In this document: piece by piece, positions 16,877 through 27,538 of the stretch
How the letters are laid out: each line of letters begins with the position of its first letter
Position numbering within the stretch: position 1 is the first letter of the stretch
Origin: Lysobacter auxotrophicus
Lineage (GTDB): Bacteria; Pseudomonadota; Gammaproteobacteria; Xanthomonadales; Xanthomonadaceae
Direction: 5' to 3'
NCBI RefSeq assembly: GCF_027924565.1
Contig: NZ_AP027041.1
Location: 1,984,001 to 2,048,000, forward strand
Length of the DNA stretch: 64,000 nucleotides
Position numbers and translations under genes: made by a program
Notes under the pieces: model-generated
Databases searched by the model: none
What the model was told of the DNA's origin: nothing
What the model saw: only the letters and a program-made list of their open reading frames with translations

Positions 16877-18961
16877 TCAGAACCTGTAGTTGAGCTTCAC
16901 CCACGCGCTGCGGCCGGGCTCGTTGATGCGCACCGGATCGGCGGGGTAGCCGAAGGCGCTGTTGCCGGCGAGGTTGAGGTGCTCGGCGTAGGTGCGGTCG
17001 AACACGTTGTCGATGCCGGCGGCGAGCTGCAGCGTCTGCGTGAAGCGGTAGCCGCCGTTGAGCGAGAACACCGCGAAGCCCGGCGTTGGCGCGAGGTCCT
17101 GGCCGACGACGTTGCCGTAACCGGGGCTCACGCGATCCTGCGAGGCCGCCACGCGGAGCAGGGCGCCGACCGACCAGCGCTTGTTGTCGTAGGCCGCGTT
17201 GAGGCGCGCTTCCAGCGGCGGCGTCTGCGGCATCGCGCCGACGTGGTCGATGTCGCCCCACGCATAAGCGAGGCTGCCGCCGAGCTTCCATTCGCCGGTC
17301 GGGCGGAACTCGACGCCGACTTCGCCGCCGTGCGTGCGCGCATCGACATTGGTGGCGCGCGTGGTCGCGCCCATCATCCCTTCGGAATACTCGAACAGGA
17401 TGTAGTCCTGGATGCGTCCGGCGTACAGCGACGCCCACGCGTCCCAGCGGCCTTCGCGGTAATGCATGCCGATGTCCAGTTGCGTGGTGCGCTCGGGTTC
17501 GATGCCGGCGAAGGCGTTGACCGAACCGGCAGGCCCCAGCGTCGGGGAGAACAGCTCCCAGTAGTCGGGCATGCGCTGGACGTGGCCGAGGCCGAGGTGC
17601 CACATCGTCGCCGAACCTTCCGGCTGGATTTCCCAGCGCACCAGGCCCGAGGGCAACGTCTCGCGGCGCGTCGTGCCCTGCGTCGGATTCGGCCGCGGCA
17701 TCATGCTGCCGGTCGTGGCGCGTTCGTCCTGCACGGACGCACGATCGATGCGAAGCCCGCCGACGAGCCGCTGCCGCGGCGCGAGGTTCCAGCCCAGTTC
17801 GGCGAACACGCCGAGGTTGTCCGAACGCGCGTCGGTCGTCCACGGCTGCGCGAGGTACGCATCGCGGCCCATCGCGTTGCGCTTGCGATGGCGGTTGTCG
17901 CGCGCGTCCAGGCCGGCGTCGAGGTTCCACCCGTCGGTGCTCCACGCGAACGCGAGGCGCCCGCCCTGCGTGCGCTGCGCGACGTTGCTCGCCATCGGCA
18001 TCGGCATGCTGCTGCCGGCGTCGGGCGCGCGCAGCGTGTAGTTGTCCATGACGTGGTCGACGTCGTTGTAGTACAGCCGCGCTTCGACCTTGTCGAAGGC
18101 GCCGTCGAAATTGCGCCGTTCCGCGCGCAGGCCGTAACTAGTGCGTTCGAACTGCGAGCCGTCCATGCCGCGGCCGGCGTAGCGCGCCTCGCCGTCGCCG
18201 CGGCCGGCGCTCGCTTCGACCAGCGAATCGGCATCGGGCGTCCAGCCGAAGGCGACGTCGGCGTTCCACTTCTTCCATGCCGACGGCACGACGTTGCCGT
18301 CGCCGTCGTCGTAGTCGTCGGACTGCGAGCGGTTCGCGGTGACGCGCGCATACGCGCTGGCGTTGCCGAACGCGGTATCGACCACCTGGTCGTCGCGTCC
18401 GAAGCTGCCGAAGGTGGCACTCGCATTGAGCTGCATGCCGGGCGCATCGAAGAAGGGGATGTCGCGTTCGAACCGCACCGTGCCGGCCGAGGCGCCCGGG
18501 CCCCACAGCACGGTCTGCGGCCCCTTGACGACTTCCAGGCGGTCGTAGGTTTCCGGCGACACGTACGACAGCGAGTTGTCCATGCGGGCCGGGCACGCGC
18601 CCTGCATGTGGCCGCCGTCGGTCATCAGGTTCAGGCGCGAACCGAACATGCCGCGAAGCACGGGGTCGCCATTGGTGCCGCCGCTGCGGATCAGCGAGAA
18701 CCCCGGCACCGTCTTGAGGTAGTCGGCGCCGTCGCTCGCGGGCACCGGCTGGCGCGGCAGCTTGGTGTCGGTGACGAAGGTCATCGCGAGCGTGGGCGTC
18801 ACGTCGGTCACGACCAGCGTGTCGAGCGTGACCACGCCGTCGTGGTGCGCCGCGCCGTCGGCCGCCGCGCAGGTGCCCGCGATCAGCAGCGACAGGGCGA
18901 CGCACAGCGGGCGTGCGGCGGGGATGCGATCGCGAGGGCGGAACGCGGGAAGGCGGGTCAT
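16877..18961 (-). CDS. TonB-dependent copper receptor (OprC/NosA type)
   Basis: The 694-residue outer-membrane receptor has a signal peptide (ending near TCAAADG), a plug domain (about 50-170) and a 22-strand barrel ending in LNYRF. Met/His/Cys-rich plug and loop segments ([24 protein letters not shown]) resemble OprC/NosA copper receptors, which bring copper ions across the outer membrane with TonB energy. It is divergent from nirK and has an FNR-like box about 100 bp upstream. Supply of copper to NirK, azurin and perhaps N2O reductase is the likely role. The ATG at 18961 is preferred; a GTG three codons upstream is possible. Confidence 0.87.
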   Translation of the reverse strand: MTRLPAFRPRDRIPAARPLCVALSLLIAGTCAAADGAAHHDGVVTLDTLVVTDVTPTLAMTFVTDTKLPRQPVPASDGADYLKTVPGFSLIRSGGTNGDPVLRGMFGSRLNLMTDGGHMQGACPARMDNSLSYVSPETYDRLEVVKGPQTVLWGPGASAGTVRFERDIPFFDAPGMQLNASATFGSFGRDDQVVDTAFGNASAYARVTANRSQSDDYDDGDGNVVPSAWKKWNADVAFGWTPDADSLVEASAGRGDGEARYAGRGMDGSQFERTSYGLRAERRNFDGAFDKVEARLYYNDVDHVMDNYTLRAPDAGSSMPMPMASNVAQRTQGGRLAFAWSTDGWNLDAGLDARDNRHRKRNAMGRDAYLAQPWTTDARSDNLGVFAELGWNLAPRQRLVGGLRIDRASVQDERATTGSMMPRPNPTQGTTRRETLPSGLVRWEIQPEGSATMWHLGLGHVQRMPDYWELFSPTLGPAGSVNAFAGIEPERTTQLDIGMHYREGRWDAWASLYAGRIQDYILFEYSEGMMGATTRATNVDARTHGGEVGVEFRPTGEWKLGGSLAYAWGDIDHVGAMPQTPPLEARLNAAYDNKRWSVGALLRVAASQDRVSPGYGNVVGQDLAPTPGFAVFSLNGGYRFTQTLQLAAGIDNVFDRTYAEHLNLAGNSAFGYPADPVRINEPGRSAWVKLNYRF

Positions 18962-19054
18962 GGGAGTCACCGGGATCGTTTCGGGGAATTCGCCGGCGAC
19001 CCGCGCCGGGTCGCCTGTTGCAGCGAAGTCTCCGCGCGCGGCAAGGCTTCAAAA

Positions 19055-19068
19055 ATGATCCGGATCAA
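19055..19068 (-). promoter_or_regulatory. FNR/DNR-type box for the copper receptor
   Basis: ATGATCCGGATCAA fits TTGAT-N4-ATCAA with one mismatch. It lies 94 bp from the receptor ATG, on the receptor side of the nirK/receptor intergenic region. Confidence 0.6.
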
Positions 19069-19104
19069 ATGGCGCGAAAGCCGATGAACAGGGACAAGTG
19101 CGGC

Positions 19105-19118
19105 TTGACTTACATCAA
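19105..19118 (+). promoter_or_regulatory. FNR/DNR-type box at nirK
   Basis: TTGACTTACATCAA is a strong consensus match. Its centre is 77 bp before the nirK ATG. A class II start near 19153 gives a leader of about 36 nt. Confidence 0.8.
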
Positions 19119-19188
19119 GGCGACCGTGCGGTGGCGTAGCGCAATGTGCACGCAACGGCCGAAAGGCCATTCGCAAGGCAAGCAACCC

Positions 19189-20253
19189 ATGATTCGTGCA
19201 ACGCAAAAGGGGAAGGTGCTGCATTACGCACTGGTATGCGCGCTCGGCATCGGCGCACCGGCGGCGCTGGCCGCCAACCACAACGACGCCCCGCAGCTCG
19301 ACACCATCCAGGCCGTGCTGACCGCACCGCCGCTGGTGCCGCCGCCGACCAACCGCAACAAGCCGGCGAAGGTCGTCGTGGACCTGGAAGTCATCGAGAA
19401 GGACATGCGCCTGGCCGATGGCGTGACCTACAACTTCTGGACCTTCGGCGGCAGCGTGCCGGGCAGCTTCATCCGCGTGCGCCAGGGCGACACGGTGGAG
19501 TTCACGCTCAAGAACGCGCACGACTCGCACATGCCGCACAACATCGACCTGCATGCGGTGAGCGGGCAGGGCGGCGGCGCCGAGGCGACGTTCACGCTGC
19601 CGGGCCACAAGACGAAGTTCACCTTCAAGGCGCTCAATCCCGGCCTGTACGTCTACCACTGCGCGATGCCGCCGGTGGGCATGCATATCGCCAACGGCAT
19701 GTACGGCCTGATCCTGGTCGAGCCGCCCGAGGGCCTGCCGAAGGTGGACAAGGAGTTCTACGTGATGCAGGGCGACTTCTACACCGAAGGCAAGCACGGC
19801 GATCCGGGCCTGCAGCCCTTCAGCCTGGAAAAGGCCATCGACGAGCATCCGACCTACGTGGTGTTCAACGGTTCGGAAGGCGCGCTGACCGGCGACAACG
19901 CGTTGACGGCGAAGGCGGGCGAGACCATCCGCATGTACGTCGGCAATGGCGGCCCGAACCTGGTGTCCAGCTTCCACGTGATCGGCGAGATCTTCGACAA
20001 GGTCTACACCGAGGGCGGTTCGAAGTACCAGGAGAACGTGCAGACCACGCTCGTGCCCGCCGGCGGTTCGGCGATCGTCGAGTTCAAGGCCGACGTGCCG
20101 GGCAACTTCGTGCTGGTGGACCACAGCATCTTCCGCACGTTCCACAAGGGCACGCTGGGCATCCTCAAGGTGGACGGCGAGAAGAACCCGTCGATCTACA
20201 GCGGCCAGCAGTCCGAAGCCGAATACGCGGCGCCGGCGAAGGCCGGTCACTGA
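19189..20253 (+). CDS. nirK: Copper-containing nitrite reductase NirK
   Basis: NirK reduces nitrite to NO in the periplasm. The 354-residue precursor has a signal peptide (residues 1-29, ending APAALAA) and two cupredoxin domains. Type 1 copper ligands are H117, C158, H166 and M171. Type 2 ligands are H122, H157 and the later VDHSIFR histidine. The catalytic Asp is D120 (PHNIDLH) and the catalytic His lies in SSFHVIGE. The ATG at 19189 gives a normal signal peptide; longer starts add an unlikely charged extension. It leads a unit with nirV, an SCO protein, azurin and a small Cys-tailed protein. An FNR-like box lies upstream. Confidence 0.97.
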   Translation: MIRATQKGKVLHYALVCALGIGAPAALAANHNDAPQLDTIQAVLTAPPLVPPPTNRNKPAKVVVDLEVIEKDMRLADGVTYNFWTFGGSVPGSFIRVRQGDTVEFTLKNAHDSHMPHNIDLHAVSGQGGGAEATFTLPGHKTKFTFKALNPGLYVYHCAMPPVGMHIANGMYGLILVEPPEGLPKVDKEFYVMQGDFYTEGKHGDPGLQPFSLEKAIDEHPTYVVFNGSEGALTGDNALTAKAGETIRMYVGNGGPNLVSSFHVIGEIFDKVYTEGGSKYQENVQTTLVPAGGSAIVEFKADVPGNFVLVDHSIFRTFHKGTLGILKVDGEKNPSIYSGQQSEAEYAAPAKAGH

Positions 20254-20290
20254 GGCCGGACGCGGTCCGGTCGGGAGGAGGGCAGTCGCC

Positions 20291-21079
20291 ATGTTCGCCA
20301 CGTCCATCATCGCGGCTGCCCTGCTCGAAGGCGCGCTGCTGGCGGCTCCCGCGCCAGCAGCGCCAGCGGCGGAACCGGTCGCATTCGTCGCCATACCCGC
20401 CGGCGAAATCCGCTCCACCGTGCGCTACGAAGGCGACGACGGAGCGCGGCGGATCGCGACATTCGAACTCTCGACGCGTGCGGTCACGGTGCGCGAGTTC
20501 GAACGGTTCGTGCAGGCGCACCCGCAGTGGAAGCGCGGCAACGCGCCGATGCTGCTCGCCGATTCGGCGTACCTCGCGAACTGGGCCGATGCCGACCGCG
20601 CCGGCGATGCCGTCGACGCGAACGCGCCTGTCACGCACGTCAGCTGGTTCGCCGCCGATGCGTATTGCAAGTCGATCCACGCGCGACTGCCCGACTGGAG
20701 CGAGTGGGAATACGTGGCCGCCGCCGACGCCACCCGACGCGATGCACGCAGCGATTCCGCCTGGCGCGCACGCACCTTCGACGACGGCACGCCGCGCGCG
20801 ATGGACGCACGCCCCGGCGCCATCGCCAACGCCTACGGCGTGCACGGCCTGCACGGCGCGGCGTGGGAATGGGTCGGCGACTACGCGACGCTGCTGGGCG
20901 ATGCCGACAAGCGCGGCTCGGACGACGGCGATCGCCTGCAGTTCTGCGGTGCCACCGGCCTGTCGTTCGCCAATCGCGACGACTACGCCATCCTCAAGCG
21001 GGTCGCGCTGCTGTCGGCGATGGAACCGCGCAGCACGCTCGGCAACCTGGGCTTCCGTTGTGCACGGAGTTCACCATGA
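20291..21079 (+). CDS. nirV: NirV, FGE-sulfatase-domain protein of nirK loci
   Basis: The 262-residue protein has an N-terminal signal or anchor segment and a single formylglycine-generating-enzyme (SUMF1-type) fold: IPAGEIRSTV, VTVREFERFV, VTHVSWFAADAYC, RLPDWSEWEYVAA, GLHGAAWEWVGD and a terminal LGNLGFRCAR. This is the NirV type that follows nirK in many denitrifiers. The FGE catalytic cysteine pair is not complete, so it probably does not make formylglycine; its role in NirK activity is unclear. The stop overlaps the next ATG (ATGA). Confidence 0.9.
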   Translation: MFATSIIAAALLEGALLAAPAPAAPAAEPVAFVAIPAGEIRSTVRYEGDDGARRIATFELSTRAVTVREFERFVQAHPQWKRGNAPMLLADSAYLANWADADRAGDAVDANAPVTHVSWFAADAYCKSIHARLPDWSEWEYVAAADATRRDARSDSAWRARTFDDGTPRAMDARPGAIANAYGVHGLHGAAWEWVGDYATLLGDADKRGSDDGDRLQFCGATGLSFANRDDYAILKRVALLSAMEPRSTLGNLGFRCARSSP

Positions 21080-21675
21080 AACGACTGATCAAACCGCTCC
21101 ACGTCGTCGCGCTGATGCTCGCCATGAGCCTGCCCGCGATGGCGAACGACGCGCCGCTTCCCGGCGACTCGGTCTACCAGGTCCAGGCGCATGCCGTGGA
21201 CCAGCAGGGACGTCCGCTCGAATGGAACGCCCTGCGTGGACGGCCGACCATCGTGTCGATGTTCTACGCCAACTGCCACCTGATGTGTCCGCTGATCATC
21301 GCCAGCGGCAAGGCGCTGCAGGCCCGGCTGGAACCGGCGCAACGCGACGCGCTCGAATTCGCCGTCATCAGCATCGACCCGGCGCGCGACACGCCCGCGG
21401 CGTTGCAGGAAGTGGCGCAGGCGCATCGCCTCGATGCTGGCCACTGGCGCCTGCTGCGCCCCGACGACGCCGACGTCCGCACGCTCGCCGCGGCGCTGAA
21501 CATCCGCTATCGCGCGCAGCCCGACGGCACCTTCAACCACACCAGCGTCCTGATCCTGCTCGACCGCGACGGCCGCATCGTCGCGCGCAGCGAGGTGACC
21601 GGCCTGCAACCCGATGCGCGGTTCGTCGCGGCGGTGCGCGAGCACCTGTCCGGCGCGACGGGTGCCGCGCGTTGA
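21076..21675 (+). CDS. SCO1/SenC family copper-binding thioredoxin-like protein
   Basis: SCO proteins deliver or reduce copper for periplasmic cuproenzymes. The 199-residue protein has a signal peptide (1-24), then a thioredoxin-like fold with C67-x3-C71 (NCHLMCP) and a downstream histidine in FNHTSVLILLD, the three copper ligands of the family. It overlaps nirV by 4 bp and is 43 bp ahead of azurin. In this setting it probably metallates NirK or azurin rather than cytochrome oxidase. Confidence 0.92.
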   Translation: MKRLIKPLHVVALMLAMSLPAMANDAPLPGDSVYQVQAHAVDQQGRPLEWNALRGRPTIVSMFYANCHLMCPLIIASGKALQARLEPAQRDALEFAVISIDPARDTPAALQEVAQAHRLDAGHWRLLRPDDADVRTLAAALNIRYRAQPDGTFNHTSVLILLDRDGRIVARSEVTGLQPDARFVAAVREHLSGATGAAR

Positions 21676-21718
21676 ACCTTCCCGTCTTTCCAACCACACG
21701 TTCCACTCAGGAGTCACC

Positions 21719-22177
21719 ATGAAGATCCTCACCCGTTCGCTCCTCATCGCCGGCCTGCTCGGCGCCGCCGGCTTCGCCCAGGCCGCCGGAAACTGCACCG
21801 TCGCGCTCAAGGGCGACGACGCGATGAAGTTCGACCTGAAGGAAGCCACGGTGTCCGCCGCGTGCCCGACCATCACCGTCGAGCTGACCCACACCGGGAA
21901 GATGCCGGCCGCCGCGATGGGCCACAACGTCGTCATCGCCGCGACCAAGGACATGGACGCGGTGGCGCGCGAGGGCATCAAGGCGGGCGTCGCCGGCAAC
22001 TACGTCAACAAGGCCGATGCGCGCGTGATCGCCGCCACCACGCTGGTCGGCGGTGGACAGAAAACCAAGGTCACCTTCCCCGGCAAGAAGCTCACCGCCG
22101 GCGGCGACTACACCTTCTTCTGCAGCTTCCCCGGCCATTCGATGCTCATGAAGGGCAAGCTGGTCGTCACCAGGTAA
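21719..22177 (+). CDS. azu: Azurin
   Basis: Azurin is a periplasmic type-1 blue-copper protein that carries electrons to nitrite reductase. The 152-residue precursor has a signal peptide ending FAQAA (about residue 22) and mature sequence from AGNCTVALKG. Copper ligands are H69 (MGHNVVI), C135, H140 and M144 (CSFPGHSMLM). The structural disulfide cysteines C26 and C49 are present. The ATG at 21719 follows CAGGAG. It is the probable electron donor to the NirK encoded upstream. Confidence 0.96.
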   Translation: MKILTRSLLIAGLLGAAGFAQAAGNCTVALKGDDAMKFDLKEATVSAACPTITVELTHTGKMPAAAMGHNVVIAATKDMDAVAREGIKAGVAGNYVNKADARVIAATTLVGGGQKTKVTFPGKKLTAGGDYTFFCSFPGHSMLMKGKLVVTR

Positions 22178-22239
22178 CGCGTCCCGGGGCCGCCTGCACG
22201 CCGGGCGGCCCCTTTCTTCATGCAACGCAGGAGTACCGC

Positions 22240-22473
22240 ATGGAATTCAACGTGACCGTCGATCTGGGCCATGCCGATCTGCAGCGGATCGATGAAGCCC
22301 TCCGCGACGTGGACCCGGCCGCGCTGGTCGACACCGATGGCGACGCGCTGCGCGTGGCGGGCGCCTTCGACATCGTGACCTTGCTGACGACGCTGCGCGG
22401 CGCGGGGTGCGAGCTGACCGCGCACGACATCCAGCGCCTGCCGTCGGTGTGCTGCGGCGGCTGCAGCGGGTAG
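22240..22473 (+). CDS. Small protein with Cys-rich C-terminal tail, last gene of the nirK cluster
   Basis: The 77-residue protein starts with a beta-strand MEFNVTVDLG and shows a beta-alpha-beta-alpha pattern (residues 1-65) like a ferredoxin-like heavy-metal-associated domain. It ends SVCCGGCSG, with another cysteine at C57. It is a paralog of the 87-residue protein at 16521. The ATG follows GCAGGAGT. Its place after azurin and near copper-handling genes suggests a metallochaperone, which is inference; no known family name is assigned. Confidence 0.75.
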   Translation: MEFNVTVDLGHADLQRIDEALRDVDPAALVDTDGDALRVAGAFDIVTLLTTLRGAGCELTAHDIQRLPSVCCGGCSG

Positions 22474-22559
22474 ACGCGGCCTCGCGGCGCGCATTCACCG
22501 GTTCGGCACCGCGGCTTGGTTAGCGTGGGGATCACGCAACCCGACTCGGAGACCGCACG

Positions 22560-23042
22560 ATGGATGAGCGCCAGTTCGAAGCGAAACTGTGGGATCACCT
22601 GGAATCGGACCGCACGATCATGCTGGGCCTGGTCGGCGACACCGCGGGGCATTCGCGGCCGATGACCGCACTGCTGGACAAGCAGACGCCCGGCGTCGTG
22701 TGGTTCTTCACCGCCACCGACAACGTCCTCGCGCAGCAGGCCGCCGCGCCGACGGCCGCGTTCGGCGCGTTCTCGTCGAAGGGGCACGACCTGTTCGCCA
22801 CGCTGAGCGGAACCGTGCAGACGGTGCTCGACCGCGAAGTGATCGACCGCCTGTGGAATCCCTTCATCGCCGCGTGGTACCCGGACGGCAAGGACGACCC
22901 GAAGCTCATCCTGCTGCGCTTCGTCCCCGACGAAGCGGAGATCTGGTTGAACGAGCACAGCCTCGTGGCCGGCCTGAAGATCCTGATGGGCCGCGACCCC
23001 AAGAAGGACTACGCCGACAAGGTCGCCAAGGTCGACCTCTAA
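22560..23042 (+). CDS. Pyridoxamine 5'-phosphate oxidase-like general stress protein
   Basis: The 160-residue protein has the split-barrel flavin-binding fold of the GSP26/PNPOx-like group. It has the family-typical SRPMTALL and WFFTATDN strands, the FASSxG-like AFGAFSSKGHD and the strongly conserved WNPFIAAWYPDGKDDPKL segment. These proteins bind FMN or F420 and are induced by general stress; substrates are mostly unknown. It is separated from the neighbours by about 90 and 125 bp and appears to be a single gene. Confidence 0.88.
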   Translation: MDERQFEAKLWDHLESDRTIMLGLVGDTAGHSRPMTALLDKQTPGVVWFFTATDNVLAQQAAAPTAAFGAFSSKGHDLFATLSGTVQTVLDREVIDRLWNPFIAAWYPDGKDDPKLILLRFVPDEAEIWLNEHSLVAGLKILMGRDPKKDYADKVAKVDL

Positions 23043-23168
23043 CCGGCAGGCGGCGCATCGCATCGCCCAGCATGCGTGGTGCGGTGCGCCTTCACCGGCG
23101 CGGTATCGCATTCATGGCAGGATCGCAGCGCCGGGCGAACGTGCGCCGGCGATCCAGGAAACCCGGGC

Positions 23169-25972
23169 GTGGGAAAGCCAAGGATTCGCGTACACAACAT
23201 CGGTTTCGGGCTCGCGCTGCTGGTGATCCTGCTGCTGCTGGCGCAGGCGCGGCGCACGCAGGAAGACCTGCTGCGATCCAACCAGGCCTTCGCGCGCAGC
23301 GCTGAAGTGCTCACTGTGCTGCAGGACACGCTGTCGGCGTTGCAGGACGTCGAGACCGGCATGCGCGGTTATGTGATCACCGGCACGGAATCGTTCCTGG
23401 AGCCGTATCGCGAAGGCACCCGCCGGCTGGCGCTCGAACGCTCGCGGCTGCGGCAACTCATCGGCAACCAGCGCAACAGCGCGTGGTGGGCGCGCGCCGA
23501 CCGCGCGATCGACGAACGCGTGCGGCTGGCCGAGGTCAACGTTGAACTGCGACGCCACGACGGCCTGGAAGCGGCAACGCAGAGCGTCGCGCAGGCCGGC
23601 GGCAAGGAGGCGATGGATCGCGTCCGTGCGCTGCTGGGCGAGCTGGAAGCCGCCGAGCGCGAACGCCTCTACCTGGAAGGCCGGGCCGTCGAGCGCCGCG
23701 TCGCGGCGTTCCGGCAATGGACCATGTGGGGCACGGCGGTCGCGCTTGCGCTGCTGGTCGCGGCGCTGGTGTCGGTGCATCGCAGCGTCACCCAGCGTCG
23801 GCAGGCGCTGCGGCTCGCGCGCGCGGGCGAGTCGCGGCAACGCGCGATCCTGGAAGCCATCCCCGACCTGCTCTGGCAGTTCGACGCGCAGGGCAACCCG
23901 CGCCTGCTGTCCAGCGACTACGGCGCGACGCTGCCGCCGGCGCTGCTCATCGCCATCCGCAATGCGCTGCCCGACGTGCGCAGCGACACGGCCGTGCGCA
24001 CGCTCACCGCGCAGGAAGCCAGCGGCCAGATCTTCGAAGCGCGGCTGGTGGCGATCGACGACGGCCACCTGGCGATCGTGCGCGAAGTCACCGAGTTCAT
24101 CGTCCAGGAGCGTGCGCTGCGCGACCAGCACGATTTCCTGCGCGCGATCGTCGACGCCGACGAAAGCCTGGTCTGCGTGCGCAGCGCGGGCGGCCGCTTC
24201 ACGCTGTGCAACATCGCGTTCGCAGCGACCATGGACCTCACGCCCTCGCAGGTCGAGGGGCGCCGGCCCTCGGACCTCGCGGGCCACCGCATCATCGAGC
24301 CGCTGCTGCATGCCGACGACGCGTTGCTGCAGGGCGAGGACGAATGGCGCGCGGACCGCGTGCGCATCGTGGATGCGCGCGATCGCGAGCGCTGGATGCA
24401 GGTGCTCAAGCGCCCGCTGGTGCGTTCCGACGGCCAGCGCCAGGTGCTCACCGTGGTGGTCGACGTGTCCGCGCAGCAGCGCATGGAACGCATGAAGGAC
24501 GAGTTCATCTCGACCATCAGCCACGAACTGCGCACGCCGCTGACCTCGATCCGCGGCGCGCTCGGGCTGGTCGTCGGCGGGGCGGGTACCGAGCTGCCGG
24601 ATTCGCTGCGGCCGCTGCTGGAGATCGCGCACAAGAACACCGAGCGCCTCGTGCGGCTGATCAACGACATCCTCGACATCGAGAAACTGCAGTGGGGCGG
24701 GCTGCCCCTGCAGTCGCACCGGCTGCCGCTGCGTGCGCTGGTGGCGCAGTCGGTGGACCAGATCGCGGCCTACGCGCGCGAGTTCGAAGTCGCCGTCGAG
24801 TTCCGTCCCGGCGACGACGGCGTGGTGGAGGTCGACGTGGACCGCTTCGCGCAGGTGATGGCGAACCTGCTGTCGAACGCGATCAAGCATTCGCATGCCG
24901 GCGGCACGGTCGAGGTGTCGGTCACGCGGCGCGAGGGCGGGCTGCAGGTGGACGTGCAGGACCACGGCGAGGGCATCCCGGAGAGTTTCCGCCCACGCGT
25001 GTTCGAGCGCTTCGCGCAGGCCGACGCGTCCGACGTGCGCCGTCGCGGCGGCTCCGGCCTCGGCCTGGCGATCACCCAGTCGCTGGTGGAGAAGATGGCC
25101 GGACGCATCGGCTTCGACACCGTGACGGGCGAGGGCACGCGCTTCTTCGTCTGGCTGCCCGAGGCGATGCGCCTGAACGATGCCGCGCACGACGAGGTCG
25201 CCGACGATCTGACGCCCTACGTCGTGCTGCTGCAGGACGAGGCGGCGATGGCGGACGAACTCGGCCGCGTGCTCGGCGAGCGCGGCTACCGCACGCTCAT
25301 CGCGACCGACATCGCGCAGGCGCGGGGCCTGCTCGAATCGCCGAATGCGAAGGCGCTGGCGATCGACCTCGCCTCGGCCGGCACCTCGGCGCGCGGCGTG
25401 CTGCGCGAACTGCGATCGCAGCCGCGATTCCGCTCGCTCCCGGTGCTGCTGCTGGGGATCCGGCCGCCGTCGGTCGACAGCGACGGCCTGCGCGGCGGTG
25501 CGGTCGGCGTGGTCGACTGGCTCGGCAAGCCGCTGGATCCGGAGCTGGTGGCCGATACGGTGCGATCGACGCTGCGCGATCCGTCGCGGCGCTTCGACGT
25601 GCTGCACGTGGAGGACGACGAGGACGTCCGCGAGCTGCTGCGCAACCTGCTCGACGGCCACGGCGTGGACCTGCACGCCGCCGGCTCGCTGGCGCAGGCG
25701 CGCGAGCAGTTGGGCCAGCGCCGGCACGATCTGGTGATCCTCGACCTGATGCTGCCCGACGGCGACGGTTCGGAGCTGCTGGCCGAACTCGCACAGGCAC
25801 GCCCGCCCACGCCGGTGATCATTTTTTCCGCACAGGACGGGGGCCTGGCCGAGAGCCGGGCCGTACTGCGCAGGCTGGTCAAATCACGCCACCATGCCCG
25901 CGACCTTGCGACCCTGATCCTGGAGACCCTGCGTCACTGGCCGGCCGGCGACGCGCAGCAAGAGGAGACCGG

Positions 25973-25976
<4 letters not shown>
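23169..25976 (+). CDS. CHASE3-PAS hybrid sensor histidine kinase with two receiver domains
   Basis: The 935-residue protein has an N-terminal helix (8-24), a periplasmic CHASE3 domain (about 25-180, with DVETGMRGYVITG), a second helix (about 185-205), a PAS region, HisKA with the phospho-histidine in TISHELRTPL, and HATPase with NLLSNAIKHS and GSGLGLAI. Two receivers follow. The first is poorly conserved (its acidic pocket reads LLQDEAA). The second is canonical, with HVEDDED and ILDLMLPDGDG. The GTG at 23169 starts just before the first helix. Its stop overlaps the response-regulator ATG (ATGA). It heads a five-gene operon. Confidence 0.88.
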
Positions 25977-26352
<376 letters not shown>

Positions 26353-26356
<4 letters not shown>

Positions 26357-27525
26357 CGCTGCGCACGGCGGTGCGCCTTTCGATGCTGGTGTTGGCGGCG
26401 ACCGCCGGCGCAGCGCACGCGCAGACGGTGGCGCAGGCGCAGGCACTGGTCGACGTCCGCGATTACGCCGCCGCCACGCGCGTGCTCGAACAACGCCTGC
26501 AGATCGCACCCGACGATGCGGATGCCACGTTCCTGCTCGCGCGCACGCATGCATGGAACGGCGAGCCGGCGCGCGCGTTGCCGCTGTACGAACGCCTGCT
26601 CGCGCGCGAACCCGACAACGCCGACTTTCTGCTCGGGTACGGACAGGCGCTCACCTGGGCGGGGCGTCAGGCCGAGGCCATCGACGTGCTGACGCGCGCG
26701 CAGCGACTGGCTCCCACTTACGCCGACATCGGCACCGCGCTGGCGCAGGCACGCGCCGCGCAGGCGCCGGCGGCGGCGCCCGATCCGCTGATGCCATCGC
26801 CGACCGACGCGCCGCGGCCGGCCGTCGTGCAGACGGTCGAGCGGCGGCGCACCGTGTCGTTCTCCGCGCGCCACGACTGGCTGGATGGTGCGTACGACGA
26901 TTGGACCGGCGTGCGACTCGACGCATCGCGCACGCAGCGCGGCGCGTTGGGCGGCTATGCGGCGCTCACCGGCGACCGCCGTTTCGCGCTGGACGATGCC
27001 GGGATCGAAGCAGGCCTGCTGGTGCCGATGGGCGAGACCTGGCTGCTGCAGCCCGAAGTCGGCGTCGTGCCGGATGCCGATTTCCTCCCGCGCTACTACG
27101 CTGACCTGCGCGTGCAGCACACCTTCACGCACGGCTGGATCGGCAGCGCGAGCCTTCGCACCAGCGATTACCCCGACACGCGCGTGGACCGGCTCGCGGT
27201 GAGCGTGGAGCGCTACTGGAGCGCCTGGCGCGCGGCGTACACGTTCAACCTCACGCGCCTGCGCGACACGCATTCGCCCGGCCACGACGTGCGCCTCGCG
27301 CGCGCGTACGGCGACGGCAGCGAGGTCGGCGTGCAGCTCGTCTTCGGCCGGGAAGCCGCGATCGTCGAGTCCGGCGTCGTCGCCAGCGACGTGAGCGGCG
27401 CGCTGCTGTTCGGCCGCCACGTGTTCGCGCAGCGCTGGTCGTGGCTGTGGAACGTGGGCGTGATCGACCAGGGCGACCTGTACACGCGGCGCGGCATCGG
27501 CATCGGCCTGGAACGGCGCTTCTAA
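26353..27525 (+). CDS. YaiO-type outer-membrane beta-barrel with TPR region
   Basis: The 390-residue protein has a signal peptide (1-24, ending AAHAQ), TPR-like helices with repeats of the LLARTHAWNGEPARALPLYE type (about 30-135), a proline/alanine linker and a C-terminal barrel ending in LERRF. This is the YaiO family layout, with members next to exopolysaccharide synthesis genes. TPR-plus-barrel proteins commonly handle polysaccharide export. The GTG start overlaps the response regulator (GTGA). It ends 13 bp before the HEAT-repeat gene. Confidence 0.82.
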
Positions 27526-27538
27526 GGAGGGAAGGCGG

